Positions 12,170 through 22,700 are shown, numbered from the stretch's first letter. The stretch is 64,000 bases of DNA from Coenobita brevimanus (GCA_032717465.1 CM064657.1:23408848-23472847); one strand, 5' to 3'. Notes: generated from the sequence alone by a model not told the origin. Numbers and translations are program-made.

Positions 12170-12570
12170 CAGGCAGTGATGTGGGAAGAAAGGGAGGCAC
12201 GCCGGCATTGGTGTGGGAAGGGAAGAGGCAGCAGGCAGTGGTGCAGGAAGGCAGGCAGGCAGTGGTATGGGAAAGGCAGGTAGGCAGTGAAGAAAAATTT
12301 CAGGGTAAGACAGACAAGTAGGCAGGAGGATAGAGACAGCGAATCCAGTAGATGGAGTAAGTGGCTTGCAGGGAGGGAGCGAATCAAGAAGGGAATTGGG
12401 TAGGGGTCAGGCTTACTTTAGAAGGGGAGGCAGGGCGGCAGAGGGAAGGGAGTGAGGGAGGAAAGGGGTGAGACAAGGAGGCAAACATAATTCATGGGGC
12501 GAGGCATGGAAGCAGACAGGCAAGCAGGCAGGAGGGGAGTGAGGCAGGCGGTAAATCAGGCTGTTGAGGG
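12170..12570. repeat. G/A-rich degenerate repeats (GGCAGGCAG type)
   Basis: Irregular GCAGGCAGGCAGTGGT and related units. This is the purine-rich lead-in to the 33-bp minisatellite. Confidence 0.6.
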
Positions 12571-13440
12571 TAAGAGAGAGAGGTAAATCAGGGTGTGTTC
12601 AGGGTGAGGCAGGGAGATAAATCAGGCTGTTGAGGTGAGGCAGGGAGGTAAATCAGGGTATGTTGGGGGTGAGGCAGGGAGGTAAATCAGGGTGTGTTGA
12701 AGGTGAGGCAGGCAGGTAAATCAGGGTGTGTTGAGGGTGAGGCAGGCAGGTAAATCAGGGCGTGTTAGGGGTGAGGCAGGGAGGTAAATCAGGGTGTGTT
12801 GGGGGTGTGGCAGGGAGGTAAATCAGGGTGTGTTGGGGGTGAGGCAGGAAGGTAAATCAGGGTGTGTTGGGGGTGAGGCAGGAAGGTAAATCAGGGTGTG
12901 TTGAAGGTGAGGCAGGGGGGTATATCAAGGTGTATTGAGGGTGAGGCAGGGAGGTAAATCAGTGTGTTGAGGGTGAGGCAGGGGGGTAAATCAGTGTGTT
13001 GAGGGTGAGGCAGGGAGGTAAATCAGGGTGTGTTGGGGTGAGGCAGGGAGGTAAATCAGGGTGTGTTGGGGGTGAGGCAGGGAGGTAAATCAGGGTGTGT
13101 TGGGGTGAGGCAGGGAGGTAAATCAGGGTGTGTTGGGGTGAGGCAGGGAGGTAAATCAGGGTGTGTTGGGGTGAGGCAGGGAGGTAAATCAGGGTGTGTT
13201 GGGGTGAGGCAGGGAGGTAAATCAGGGTGTGTTGGGGTGAGGCAGGGAGGTAAATCAGGGTGTGTTGGGGTGAGGCAGGGAGGTAAATCAGGGTGTGTTG
13301 GGGTGAGGCAGGGAGGTAAATCAGGGTGTGTTGGGGTGAGGCAGGGAGGTAAATCAGGGTGTGTTGGGGTGAGGCAGGGAGGTAAATCAGGGTGTTACGG
13401 TGAGGCAGGAAGGTAAATCAGGGTGTGTTGAAAGTGTTGC
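12570..13440 (+). repeat. 33/34-bp minisatellite
   Basis: The unit reads GTGAGGCAGGGAGGTAAATC followed by AGGGTGTGTTGGG. From about 13080 to 13400 roughly ten copies are near-identical and exactly 33 bp long. Earlier copies vary between 31 and 36 bp. Because 33 is divisible by three, the homogeneous part is open and reads as an 11-residue repeat (GVRQGGKSGCV), but there is no promoter or codon signal for a gene. The unit is rich in GGG runs. Confidence 0.9.
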
Positions 13441-13449
13441 AAGGAGAGA

Positions 13450-14389
13450 GTGAAGCAGGGTTCCAGTGGAGAGGGGGAGGCTCACACTAGGAGAGGCAGG
13501 AGATGGAAAGAAAGGACAGCATTCAGTGGGGGAGTAAGGCGGAAAGGTGAGAGAGACATGCAAGGCTTGAAGCAGGGCGGGAGTGAGGCTGGAGGGAAGC
13601 GAGGCAAGAGGGGAGTGAGGTCGGGAGGGAGTAGTCATGAGGGGAGTGAGGCAGGGTGGGAGTGAAGCAGGGAGTGAATGAGGCAGGGAGGGAGCGAGGA
13701 AGAGAATGAATGAGGTAGAGAAAGAGTGAGGTAGGGAACGGGTGAGGCAGGGGAGGAGAGTGGTAGGGATGTAGTAAGGCAGGGAGGGAGTTTAATTGTG
13801 GTGATAGGGGAGTAAGGCAGGAAGGGAGTATCAGTAAGGCAGATGGGGAGTGAAGAAGGAGGGAAATGAGGCAGGACGGAAATTAGGCAAAAGAAGAGTG
13901 AGGCAGGAGGGAAATGAGGCAAGAGGGGAATGAAGAAGAAGGCAACAAAGGCAGGGAGGGAGCAGAAGGGGAATGAGGCAGGAGGGGAATGAGGCAGGAG
14001 GAGAGTCAGGCAGGAGGGGAATGAGGCAGGAGGGGAATGAGGCAGGAGGAGAGTCAGGCAGGAGGGGAATGAGGCAGGAGGGGAGTCAGGCAGGAGGGGA
14101 ATGAGGCAGGAGGGGAATGAGGCAGGAGGGGAATGAGACAGGAGAGGAATGAGGCAGGAGGGGAGTCAGGCAGGAGGGGAATGAGACAGGAGGGGAGTGA
14201 GGCAGGAAGGGAGTGAGGCAGGAGGGGAATGAGGCAGGAGGGGAGTGTGGCAGGGAGGGAGGGAGTAAATCAGGGTGTTGAGGGTGAGGCAGGGTGGAGA
14301 GGTGGAGGGGGGCGCTGCCTCGGGGGGGCCACAAGTCACCCGCACGGTATTGGCACTCCTCCCAGGGCACTCCAGGGGGGGTCCAGTGC

Positions 14390-14390
<1 letters not shown>
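13450..14390. repeat. Purine-rich minisatellite, GAGGCAGGAGGGGAAT units
   Basis: From about 13970 to 14260 a 16-bp unit (GAGGCAGGAGGGGAAT, alternating with GTCAGGCAGGAGGGGA) repeats many times. The earlier part is a more diverged relative. Minus-strand open frames are repeat translations. Confidence 0.8.

Positions 14391-14391
<1 letters not shown>

Positions 14392-14441
<50 letters not shown>
14392..14441. repeat. (GA)n microsatellite
   Basis: Uninterrupted GA dinucleotides. Confidence 0.95.
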
Positions 14442-14443
<2 letters not shown>

Positions 14444-14683
14444 CCTGCAACAAGCATACATATTATTTTAAATCAGAGAGACTGCTTGTTGTAAAAAGGT
14501 GAATGACGACAAAATATATCCTGTCTAATTTGGAAGACTGAAGGTGAATTAAATTGTTTGGATATGGTAAAAATAAAGCATAACCTGCATCTCTGAAGTG
14601 AATCAAAATAAGTACCATACGTGTCACTGAACCGAAGTGATGAAGGCGATTTAGTAATGGATTTTAATTCGGCAAAACTCGAA

Positions 14684-14684
14684 A

Positions 14685-14747
<63 letters not shown>
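14684..14747. repeat. (TG)n microsatellite
   Basis: About 31 TG units. Confidence 0.95.
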
Positions 14748-14748
<1 letters not shown>

Positions 14749-14789
14749 CATATAGAGAGATGGACAGATAGGCAAAGATAGATGGGATA

Positions 14790-14921
14790 GAGAAAGAAAG
14801 AGAGAGAGAGAGAGTTAGGGATGGTGAGAGTGGGAGTGAGGGAGAGAGGGCAGTGGAGAGTGCACAGCGTCCCTTGAGAGAGCTAGGGAAGGCGAGAGAG
14901 GAGACAGTGGGGACGGAGGGC

Positions 14922-14983
<62 letters not shown>

Positions 14984-15400
14984 GAGAGAAGAGAGGAAAA
15001 GAGAGGTGAAGGGGAGGGAAAAGTGGAAGAAAAATGAAACAAGAAGGTAGGGAAGAAGTGGAATAGAGGAGGAAGGAAGAGAATAGGATGAGAGGGAAAG
15101 AGGAAGGAGGAGGGAAAGAAAAGGTTAAGTTGAAGAATGGAGAGGAAAAAAGAGAAGAGAGAAGGATAAAGGATGAAGGAGGGAATGAAAGAGAAGAGAG
15201 GAAGGAGGGAGGGGTGAAAAGGCAAGGGATGGATGAAGGAGGTGGAATGATGTGAGGAGAAGAGGAGAGGATGATGAAAGGGGAAAAAAGGAGAAAAGGG
15301 GAGGGAGGAGAAAAACGGAAGGGATGTAGAGGAAGGAAGGGAAAGGGAAGCAAGGTGGTATGGAGGATAGTTTCTGGGAGAGAGAAGATTCATGGGACAG
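14790..15400. repeat. Polypurine tract with internal (GA)n
   Basis: About 600 bp of + strand that is mostly A and G, with (GA)n at 14926-14975. The 300-codon Pro/Ser/Leu-rich open frame on the minus strand (14815-15717) is an artefact of this composition. Confidence 0.75.
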
Positions 15401-15419
15401 TGAGAAAGTACTATGGCTC

Positions 15420-16267
15420 TTCCAAACAGAAAATAAGAAACTGTTTTGGAAAGAGGTGAGAAAGGGTACGGATTAATGTGTAAACAGGGTGAATGATGTA
15501 AAAGGTAAATCTGAATGAATGCTAGTAAGTGGCAAGACAATATAGAGGGGATGCAAACTTTATCTTGAAAAATTATTAATGAATGTGAATGACGAGAGCG
15601 GAGTGGTGGTGACCCCGATGTGGCCGGATGTTGTATGTGGAAGGAATGTGACGCTTGTGAATATGAGAACAATAAAAGTGAAAAGTACATTGAAATACAT
15701 GAAGAATGTGGAGGCAACAGGTGTGGGTGAGGTTATATTGAACTGATAAAATGTGGAGAGATTGCAATCAAGTAACTGCTTGCGTTAAATATGCCAAAAA
15801 GACAGAAAAGTTGGGTTGTACCAGTGGAGTGGAACGAGGCTGTGATTATGCGATTGTATATGAAGATGACCAGTGTGAGTGCAGACAATAGTTAATACTG
15901 AGATATAATTCTGCAAAGTAATGTGAATAGGTATATGGAAAAACAGTGTCAAAAAAAGTAAAACAAGACAGAGGCTATCTGGTGAGAGATGAAGAGAGTG
16001 GTTTCCGGAGTGGTAAGGGAGGTGTAATTCAGATATATGCAGCATGGCAGGCACGAGAGGGACTTCAGTGTATTTATGCCAGTTATGGATATGACAGAGT
16101 TAAGAGTGAGGGATTACGGAAGCTGTTAGTGTATGTATAGTGTGTAAGATATTTTGCTGAACGCTGTCATGAGCTTTAATGATGTATGTGTAAGAAAAGA
16201 TGGATGTATGAATGAGTGGTTTAATATCGGTATAAGAGTGAAACAAGTGTGAAATATACCTGTGGTG

Positions 16268-16366
<99 letters not shown>

Positions 16367-16830
16367 TCTATCTATCTATCTATTTATCTATCAATCTATC
16401 TATCTATCTATCTATGTCTTTTATCTATCTATATATAATTGTAGGGAATCATGGGATAGGTCAAAGCAAAAGTTGCAAAGATAAGAGAAGAGCTTGTTTG
16501 AATGGTGCGAGGTGAAGTGTTTAAATATGATATATGCAGATAAAGCATTGTTGATTGCCAATATTAAGCATGCTCTTTGTAGACTTCTGAGCTTTGTGAA
16601 TGTGTGCGAGCGACGAAGTCTGGGAGCAAATGCAGATTAACAGTAAAATCATTACTGTTGAGGGACAGTATGCAAAGCGTAATATATTGCTGAATGAGGT
16701 GAGACTGGAAATGCTGGAGAGTTTAAGTACGTAGATACGGCGGTAGAAAAGAGGTGACAGTGTAAGGGAAGTAGAGAGTATAGTGGTCTAATGAATGAAG
16801 TGACACTTGCTACGAAACCCTTGATACGCT
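15420..16830 (+). pseudogene. Heavily decayed LINE ORF2 (ghost reverse transcriptase)
   Basis: Short translated pieces on the + strand follow the order expected for a LINE ORF2. First is NCFGKRWEKVR (about 15438), like the KKLFWKEV-type segment before the RT. Next are YLEKLLMNVND (about 15560) and KVKSTLKYMKNVEATGVGEV, like the VKEMKxGKAxGxD segment. VRDEESGFRSGKGGVIQIY (about 15981-16040) matches the GDEQCGFRRGRGCVDQVF motif seen intact at 34967-35929. Later pieces are GYDRVKSEGLRKLL, FNDVCVRKDG and EWFNIGIRVKQV. After a (CA)n(TCTA)n interruption comes YADKALLIANIKHALCRLL with NVCERRSLGANAD, in which the second catalytic Asp of YADD has become Lys. Many stops and frameshifts separate the pieces. 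It appears related to the LINE at 33546-35931 but is much older. Confidence 0.6.
16274..16434. repeat. (CA)n then (TCTA)n microsatellite inside the decayed LINE
   Basis: About 88 bp of CA followed by about 70 bp of imperfect ATCT units. It falls between the RQG-region remnant and the YADD-region remnant of the decayed LINE. Confidence 0.9.
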
Positions 16831-16832
16831 GA

Positions 16833-16837
<5 letters not shown>

Positions 16838-16881
<44 letters not shown>
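16838..16881. repeat. (GA)n microsatellite at the end of the decayed LINE
   Basis: Uninterrupted GA, starting where LINE-like sequence stops. Confidence 0.95.
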
Positions 16882-16883
<2 letters not shown>

Positions 16884-17019
16884 GTCAGTCAGTAGCACCA
16901 TACAGTGTTAACTGTGTTCTTGTCACTTAATTTTCATTTGATTGTAAGTTCTGTAACCATGAATAAAAAGCCTAAATTTGTGTTGGACACATTTTACTAG
17001 TGCTGAGCGCGCGTGTGCC

Positions 17020-17035
17020 TGTGTGTGTGTGTGTG

Positions 17036-17085
<50 letters not shown>
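17020..17085. repeat. (TG)n microsatellite
   Basis: TG dinucleotides with two CCTG interruptions near the left end. Confidence 0.9.
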
Positions 17086-17086
<1 letters not shown>

Positions 17087-17332
17087 ATTATACAAAAGCA
17101 GGCTTTGATTTGAATTTCTCAATATTTTTCAGGTTCTTTTATTTATTGCGGCAGCTTTTTTTTTTTTTTTTTTTATCATCTTGCTATTCACCATTTAATC
17201 AATGTTTCACCTGCTTGTTATAAACATGTAATCGTCTGCTTTGAACCTTTTCCATTAACTTCGTTCTTTCTTTCTTTCTTTAGGTAAGTGAAACTGCGCG
17301 CCTTCATCTTGCTGGTGGTGAGTAGCCAGTAC

Positions 17333-17334
<2 letters not shown>

Positions 17335-17386
<52 letters not shown>

Positions 17387-17395
17387 GAGAGAGTC
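17335..17395. repeat. (GA)n microsatellite
   Basis: GA dinucleotides with one GTGAGA interruption. Confidence 0.95.
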
Positions 17396-17675
17396 AGGTG
17401 GGTAGAGTATGTGGATTGTTGTTGACTTTTTTTTTTTTTTTTACCCTGGTAAAGAGAAGCATATTCTGAAAACCGAGAGGGCATAAACAAGTCCCAGATT
17501 TTTGAAGGTCAGACTTGGAATAACCAAGAATTAGATGTACGCGTGGGTGGCACGTGATAGAGTGTGTACGGGTACAGCAGCTAGATAGGCAGAATAAACA
17601 GGTTGTACTCGTTCCCTGGGTTTCACATGTGACTCAGGACATGGGAGTCTTGCCTACGGTTACGGATTCTGCATA

Positions 17676-17679
<4 letters not shown>

Positions 17680-17767
<88 letters not shown>
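17680..17767. repeat. (TA)n microsatellite abutting the RTE 3' end
   Basis: About 88 bp of TA, followed with no gap by the ATCATCATC-type tail of the RTE element. Confidence 0.95.
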
Positions 17768-17769
<2 letters not shown>

Positions 17770-18976
17770 TCATCATAATCATCAGCCATTACAAGTCCAC
17801 TGCTGAACAAAGGCCTCCCCCAGCCTTCTCCACAAATTCCTTGACTGAGCCAATCTTTGCCACGTTTTCCCTGCAAATTTCTCTATCTCATCCCTCCACC
17901 TCCTGTCTGGCCTTTTTCTGCTACGTTTACAATCTCTTGGTGTCCAGTCAGTCAACCTCTTGCTCCATCGATTATCCCTTGTTCTTGCTAAATGGCCTGC
18001 CCACCTCCATTTCTGTTCTTTTATAACTTCTATAATATTTTTGACTTTAGTCTGCTTTCTCACCCAAGTTGATCTTTTCCTGTCTCTTAAAGATATTCCC
18101 AACATTGACCTTTCAATTGCTCTCTGAGAACGGATTATTTTATTTTCCATCGATTTTGTCAGTTTCCAAGTCTCACAACCATACGTCATAGCTGGAATTA
18201 TACTCGTACATTCGTTATATACTTTTCGTTTCATACAAACTGGCAAGCTACTTTTCATAATGTCCCTATGTTTACCGAAAGATTTCTATCCAAATGTAAT
18301 GCGTCTGTTTATTTCGCTATCGTTATCTTTCGTTAATTTTAGTATTTGTCCCAGATAATTGTACTCCTCGACTTCTTCAAGAATTTCTTCACTAATTCTG
18401 ATGACGCTCTTTGGTGTTTGAGGAATAAACATTACTCTAGTTTTACTTCGGTTCATCTTTAGCCCTACTTTCAGACTTTGTCTGTTCAGATCATTTAACA
18501 TTTCTTGCAGTGTCTCTGCTCTTTCTGAGATTAGGACACTGTCATCAGCAAATCTTAAATGGTTTAGCTTTTCTTCATCAATGTTCACTCCTTTGTTTTG
18601 CCAGTCTAGCTTTCTGAAAATACTTTTTAGGCATGCTGTAAATAACTTAGGTGAAATTGTATCTCCCTGACGCACGCCCTTCTCAATCTTAATTTTCTGT
18701 GAGTCCTTATGTAATTTAACTGTAGCAGTTCCCTCGTTATATATGTTTTCGAGCAGGTTTACAATGTTATTCACTCCTTGTTCTCGTAATGAATTTATAA
18801 TTGCTATGTGCTCCACTAAATCGAAAGCCTTGTCGTAATCAACAAAACCTAAGCACAGTGGTTTATTATATTCTATAGTTTTCTCATTTAGCTGAATCAC
18901 TGTGTGTAGATGATCAGTAGTCGAGTACCCGCTTCGGAATCCTGCCTGTTCACGAGATTGGTTTTCACGAGATTTG

Positions 18977-18978
<2 letters not shown>
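17768..18978 (-). pseudogene. RTE-clade LINE, 5'-truncated, one in-frame stop in the readable part
   Basis: The element lies on the minus strand. Its readable protein starts in the RT domain with [18 protein letters not shown], continues through GFVDYDKAFD (first catalytic Asp) and GVRQGDTISPKLF, and reaches the FADD box (codons at about 18541-18552). A TAG stop at 18286-18288 interrupts it. The same frame then resumes with KSFGKHRDIM and SLPVCMKRKVYNEC, AMTYGCETWKLT, QRAIERSMLGISLRDR, KWRWAGHLARTRDNRW and LGEAFVQQWTCNG. These are C-terminal blocks typical of RTE elements (BovB-like in arthropods). The stop stands where this family usually has Trp, so a single G-to-A change would explain it. 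The 3' tail is the TCATCATC microsatellite typical of RTE, directly joined to (TA)n. The 5' end stops at (CT)n, so the endonuclease domain is missing. Confidence 0.9.
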
Positions 18979-19049
<71 letters not shown>

Positions 19050-19091
19050 TGTAAATATATATACATACATATCTATCTATTTATCTATATA

Positions 19092-19158
<67 letters not shown>
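18979..19158. repeat. (CT)n then (TA)n and ATCT microsatellites at the RTE 5' boundary
   Basis: (CT)n at 18979-19014, (TA)n at 19015-19048, an ATCT/ACTGTA-containing gap, then (TA)n at 19096-19158. Confidence 0.95.
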
Positions 19159-19161
<3 letters not shown>

Positions 19162-19386
19162 TACCTAGAATAGGTCACACACTGCTAATGAGATGATGTT
19201 AGTAGTGACGTCTGGGATCGAGACAAGGATGTATCTACGATTGTAGGGAAGGTTTCCAGCAAGTAAATGTTCTTGGCCTATGATATTGAGAGGGTGTGGA
19301 GAGGAGCAGACAGTCAGTATAAAGTGTTATTGTACGGGGACCCTCTCGATTTTTTTCTTTAAATAGAATGTATAGCTGACTCTTAG

Positions 19387-19677
19387 TTGTATTGCAGTGG
19401 TTCTCAGCCTGTGTCGGATCACGCCACCCTTAGCCTTGATGCATATAATATCCATGCCCCCCCTCCCCTGCTTCCTTGTTTTTGCCTCTGGTTCAACTGG
19501 ACATTAACCGAGGTGAATACAGACCCTTCCGAAATTCATAATCCACCATGTTGGGAGCTGGTGGGGGGGGGGGGAAGTTGAGGGTCGTTTACATTTTAAC
19601 TGGAATGTGGTTCATCTCGCGGTGTAATTCTTACTTCTTGGTTTCTTTAATTTTCTCTTGCAACGGCAAAGTGAGAT

Positions 19678-19727
<50 letters not shown>

Positions 19728-19851
19728 GTGATTAGGCGAGAGGCAGGAATGAAAAAAAAAAATATTACACGCGTTCAAAGAAGAAGAACGTGCTTTGAAG
19801 GCTGGAGCAGAGACAGAATAATGAAATATGAATATAAATCAGTGATTCATC

Positions 19852-19949
<98 letters not shown>

Positions 19950-20058
19950 CTTGTTACGGGCAGTCTATTTTTCCTCTGAAACCTCGCGCCTCCCTTGGAA
20001 ATCGCTCACGCCTTCTACGGGGGCGCGCCTCCTAGGTTGAGAACCACAAATTGTACTG
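19387..20058. mobile_element. hAT-like non-autonomous transposon with 8-bp duplication (7/8)
   Basis: The left end CAGTGGTTCTCAGCC (from 19395) is the classic hAT-type terminus. The right end, read on the minus strand, is TTTGTGGTTCTCAACC (to 20050). Flanking octamers TTGTATTG (19387-19394) and TTGTACTG (20051-20058) match at 7 of 8 positions, the duplication length of hAT elements. The interior of about 656 bp has no transposase and holds two (CA)n tracts (about 19680-19722 and 19855-19944). Sequence after the second tract (ACTTGTTACGGGC, CTCGCGCC) resembles 45885-45925, suggesting a family member there. Confidence 0.7.
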
Positions 20059-20059
20059 A

Positions 20060-21130
20060 GCCCATTGAGGAGGAAGGAAATGACGGGGAGAAAGCGAATC
20101 CATGGGAAAAAAATCTCATTTTTGGTCAAACTTGTACTTGCTTAATTCTAGGCTGGTCAGCTGCTCTTGGATCTGAAGCTGGATCCGACATGTGTCGCCA
20201 CCAGAGCCAGGCATTGAACCACAACAGCCGCTGATATGATTGACTGCATTTTTGCTGTGCGATTCTTTTTTGTTTCCTGTACGGGTCATATACCTTTGAA
20301 CCCCGTGACTGGTAGGATTTCTCTGAATTTAACTAAATCGTTCAGGATCAGTCTGGAAAAATTTCCTCAGCACCTCCATGGCAAGTAAAGGTTTCATGAA
20401 GATGACGTTTAAAGTAATAAGATTTTTCTGCACCAAAAAATTGTCTAATGTTAACCTAAAAAAGTAAGCTTAGTGTAATCGTGGTAGGGAAAGGGTAGGG
20501 AATATGTTGTAAGAGAAAAGGAGCGATGTCAAGGGTTAACCAGTGATTTCTGGCCCGGAGCAGAATCAACACCTCTCACCTGCTGTTACTGCATTGACTT
20601 AACCCCGTTCACCACCACAGGTCACCCTAAAGCGGAATTAGATTGGCTGACGGAAGCACAATTCAAATACAAAGTTTTGCATTTTATCGGCGTTGATTTA
20701 ATCCATGCACTATCACAGGTCACCTGTTAGTTGAATAACATGGTCTAGTAGAAACAATATAGGAATTAAAGATATGCTTGTACACTAGGGGTTAACGTTG
20801 ATTTTCTTTTTTTTTTTTTTTTTTTTTTTTTAAGAGATCTCCAGTAAACTGAAAAGTATTGTGTGACGCTAGCTATACGATATTTAAAAGATGTCATAAA
20901 CAGAGATAATATCGAATCCCTTCTCTATGGAAATTCTCCCGCGAGCTTAGGATACCGGTACTTAATTAGCTGTAGCAAGAGTAATGATGAAGAAGAAATC
21001 ATTGTACTGAGTCGTTAATGGAGATTGTTTCAAAGCTCTTCTCTGCGAGTGCCCTTCCCCAAGCTGAAGTAAATCGTCTGTGAGCAAAAAAATAAATAAA
21101 TAAATGAATAAATAAATAAGTAATGAGAGT
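20060..21130. other. No gene; degenerate R1-like ends
   Basis: R1-like pieces occur at about 20310-20350 (TTTAACTAAATCGTTCAGG) and 20599-20700 (TTAACCCCGTTCACCACC). A T-tract is at 20808-20832. An AAATAAATAAAT run is at 21089-21120. No coding feature is recognised. Confidence 0.4.
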
Positions 21131-21131
21131 G

Positions 21132-21697
21132 TATAGGGTCACCCAAAATGAATCCAACTCATAACACTAGGAAGACGTAGGGACATCACTCGTGGGTAGC
21201 AATGGTTCCAGCAGGATGGGGCCACCCCACACACTTCAAACCAAATGTTGATGTGGCTGCGGCAACGATTCGGGGATCGACTGATCAGTAGGAGGTGTGA
21301 CCCTGAGTGGGCCCCACAGTCACCCGAACTGAATCCCCCAGATTTCTCTCTGTAGGGTTATCTGAAGGATCATGTTTATGAAAACCACCCCCAGACAATC
21401 TGGAACCTGAAAATAGAAATCACGGCCAACATCAGAGTTATCTCAAGAGAGGAGTGTGTCCGCGTTATTGAGTATTTCGCGTTCAGGAGTGCCTGCCAAG
21501 TCGAGATGATCATTTGGAACACATTCTGGAAAGGTCATATAAAACAGACCATTTGAACTGCAGAACCCAAAGTTTCAGGACTGTTTTTGTTATCATCTTG
21601 GCTTAACATGAATGCAACAATAGAGCAAATCTCTTATCACATTTGTAAATGACGCACTTTTATCGGTACCGTAGCATTCATTTTGGGTCACCCTGTA
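21132..21697 (+). mobile_element. Mariner-like (Tc1/mariner) element, internally deleted, 20-bp TIRs and TA duplication
   Basis: The left TIR TAGGGTCACCCAAAATGAAT (21134-21153) matches the reverse complement of 21676-21695 at 18 of 20 positions. A TA dinucleotide flanks each end. The + strand from about 21206 encodes the C-terminal part of a DDE transposase: WFQQDGATPHTSNQ (second catalytic Asp), RFGDRLISRR, then SPELNPPDFSL (third Asp). A TAG follows where related proteins have Trp, then GYLKDHVYENHPQTI. The two Asp residues are separated by 41 residues, unlike the 34 of classic mariners, so a DD41D-type group is plausible. The N-terminal DNA-binding part and first Asp are absent. Total length is 562 bp, so it could only move with help from an intact relative. 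Confidence 0.85.
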
Positions 21698-21699
21698 AC

Positions 21700-22060
21700 A
21701 CCCTCTCGTACACTAGGTCTGGAAGCCCGTACAAGCGGTCATCGGGCATGTGTAGTTTTGGAGTATGGTACTGAAAAGGTACCGCTATAGGAAAATATTC
21801 TTGTAGACATAATTTTTTTTTTTTATGTGCTCGACTCTGGGGTTCACGGCCTGCTCCTAAGGCCCAGTAGTCCTCCTACATATCATACACCTCTACATGT
21901 CACCACTTCGGCGCTAACACCCACCGTCCATATTGAATACATGCTAGGGCTGTCTCATACGGGACTGGTGTATTGGTATTAGCGGGGGTATTTTTACGAC
22001 ATATCGGCGGGTCTTCTGGTAGATCGGTAAAGTCTGCATTTTATGAAATTCAAATCCTTA
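21700..22060. other. No gene; tail side of a possible SINE
   Basis: Mixed sequence. The part from about 21960 may be the body of the tRNA-like SINE whose head lies at 22062-22146. Confidence 0.35.
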
Positions 22061-22061
22061 A

Positions 22062-22146
22062 ACTGTTCCCTGCCCCAGCGAGGATTTGAACCTGGGTCCG
22101 GTAGGACCGCAGGCCACCTCTCTACCGATTGAGCCACCGCCTCCCC
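22062..22146 (-). repeat. tRNA-derived SINE head
   Basis: Read on the minus strand the segment contains GGTGGCTCAATCGGTAGAG, an RNA polymerase III A-box-like element (TGGCTCAATCGG). About 33 bp later is GGTTCAAATCC, a near-perfect B box. The spacing and order match a tRNA gene, but the stems are not well paired, so a SINE head is more likely than a working tRNA. Confidence 0.6.
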
Positions 22147-22429
22147 CAAAATGAAGTGCGGCACCTCCCCCGCATCTGATTTACTGCTTATAGCATGATT
22201 TGTCATGATGCTTCCAAGCTGATGAGCAGCGTACTCAGACACGACAGGTACCCACACATCGTGTGGCCGAACCTTTGATCCTGCACTGTGCCCTTGATTA
22301 CAGAGCGGGCGACTGCGCTCAAAATCGATTTGCCTCATTCTTTCCGAACATTTAATCCATCCACTAAGTTTGATTCAGATCTGATAAGAAAGTTGACAGT
22401 ACCCTATGACCTTGACGATTGACCTGTTG

Positions 22430-22700
22430 TTCTGAAATTAAAAATATTTCTTCCTCCCCTAACCTTAAACCTTTCCACTAAACTTAATCCAAACTGAATA
22501 CAAACGATTTGAGTTCAAGGGCTGAACCATTAATCTTGTCCGGTGACCTTTGCCTTTAACTGATTGTTTTCAAAACTGAGTGACTTCACTTTTCCTGTCT
22601 TTCAGTCGTTTCGCAAGGTTTGGTCAAAATCTTGTCAGAACTCTTAGAGTTGACCTCTCTCTTGACCTACATTGTGGCCTACAACCTTAGTCTGACAAAC
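22430..22700 (-). repeat. Second locus of the AGGTCA-type repeat (reverse orientation)
   Basis: GACCTTGACGATTGACCTG, GGTGACCTTTGCC and GTTGACCTCTCTCTTGACC recur with intervening AAACTTAATCCAAACTGAAT-type sequence. This resembles the reverse complement of the array at 26210-26890. Confidence 0.5.

Noticed and set aside
13080..13400. A CRISPR-like array
   Set aside because: The units are contiguous tandem copies without unique spacers, in a eukaryotic setting.
13063..13416. A repetitive basic protein with an 11-residue unit
   Set aside because: It is the translation of a 33-bp minisatellite; the frame is lost as soon as the unit length varies.
14815..15717. A 300-codon open frame on the minus strand
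   Set aside because: It is a Ser/Pro/Leu/Phe-rich translation of a polypurine tract with no domain; stops are rare only because of base composition.
20160..20235. A possible tRNA-like segment (GTGGTTCAATGCCTGG on the minus strand)
   Set aside because: The box order and spacing do not fit a tRNA or SINE head.
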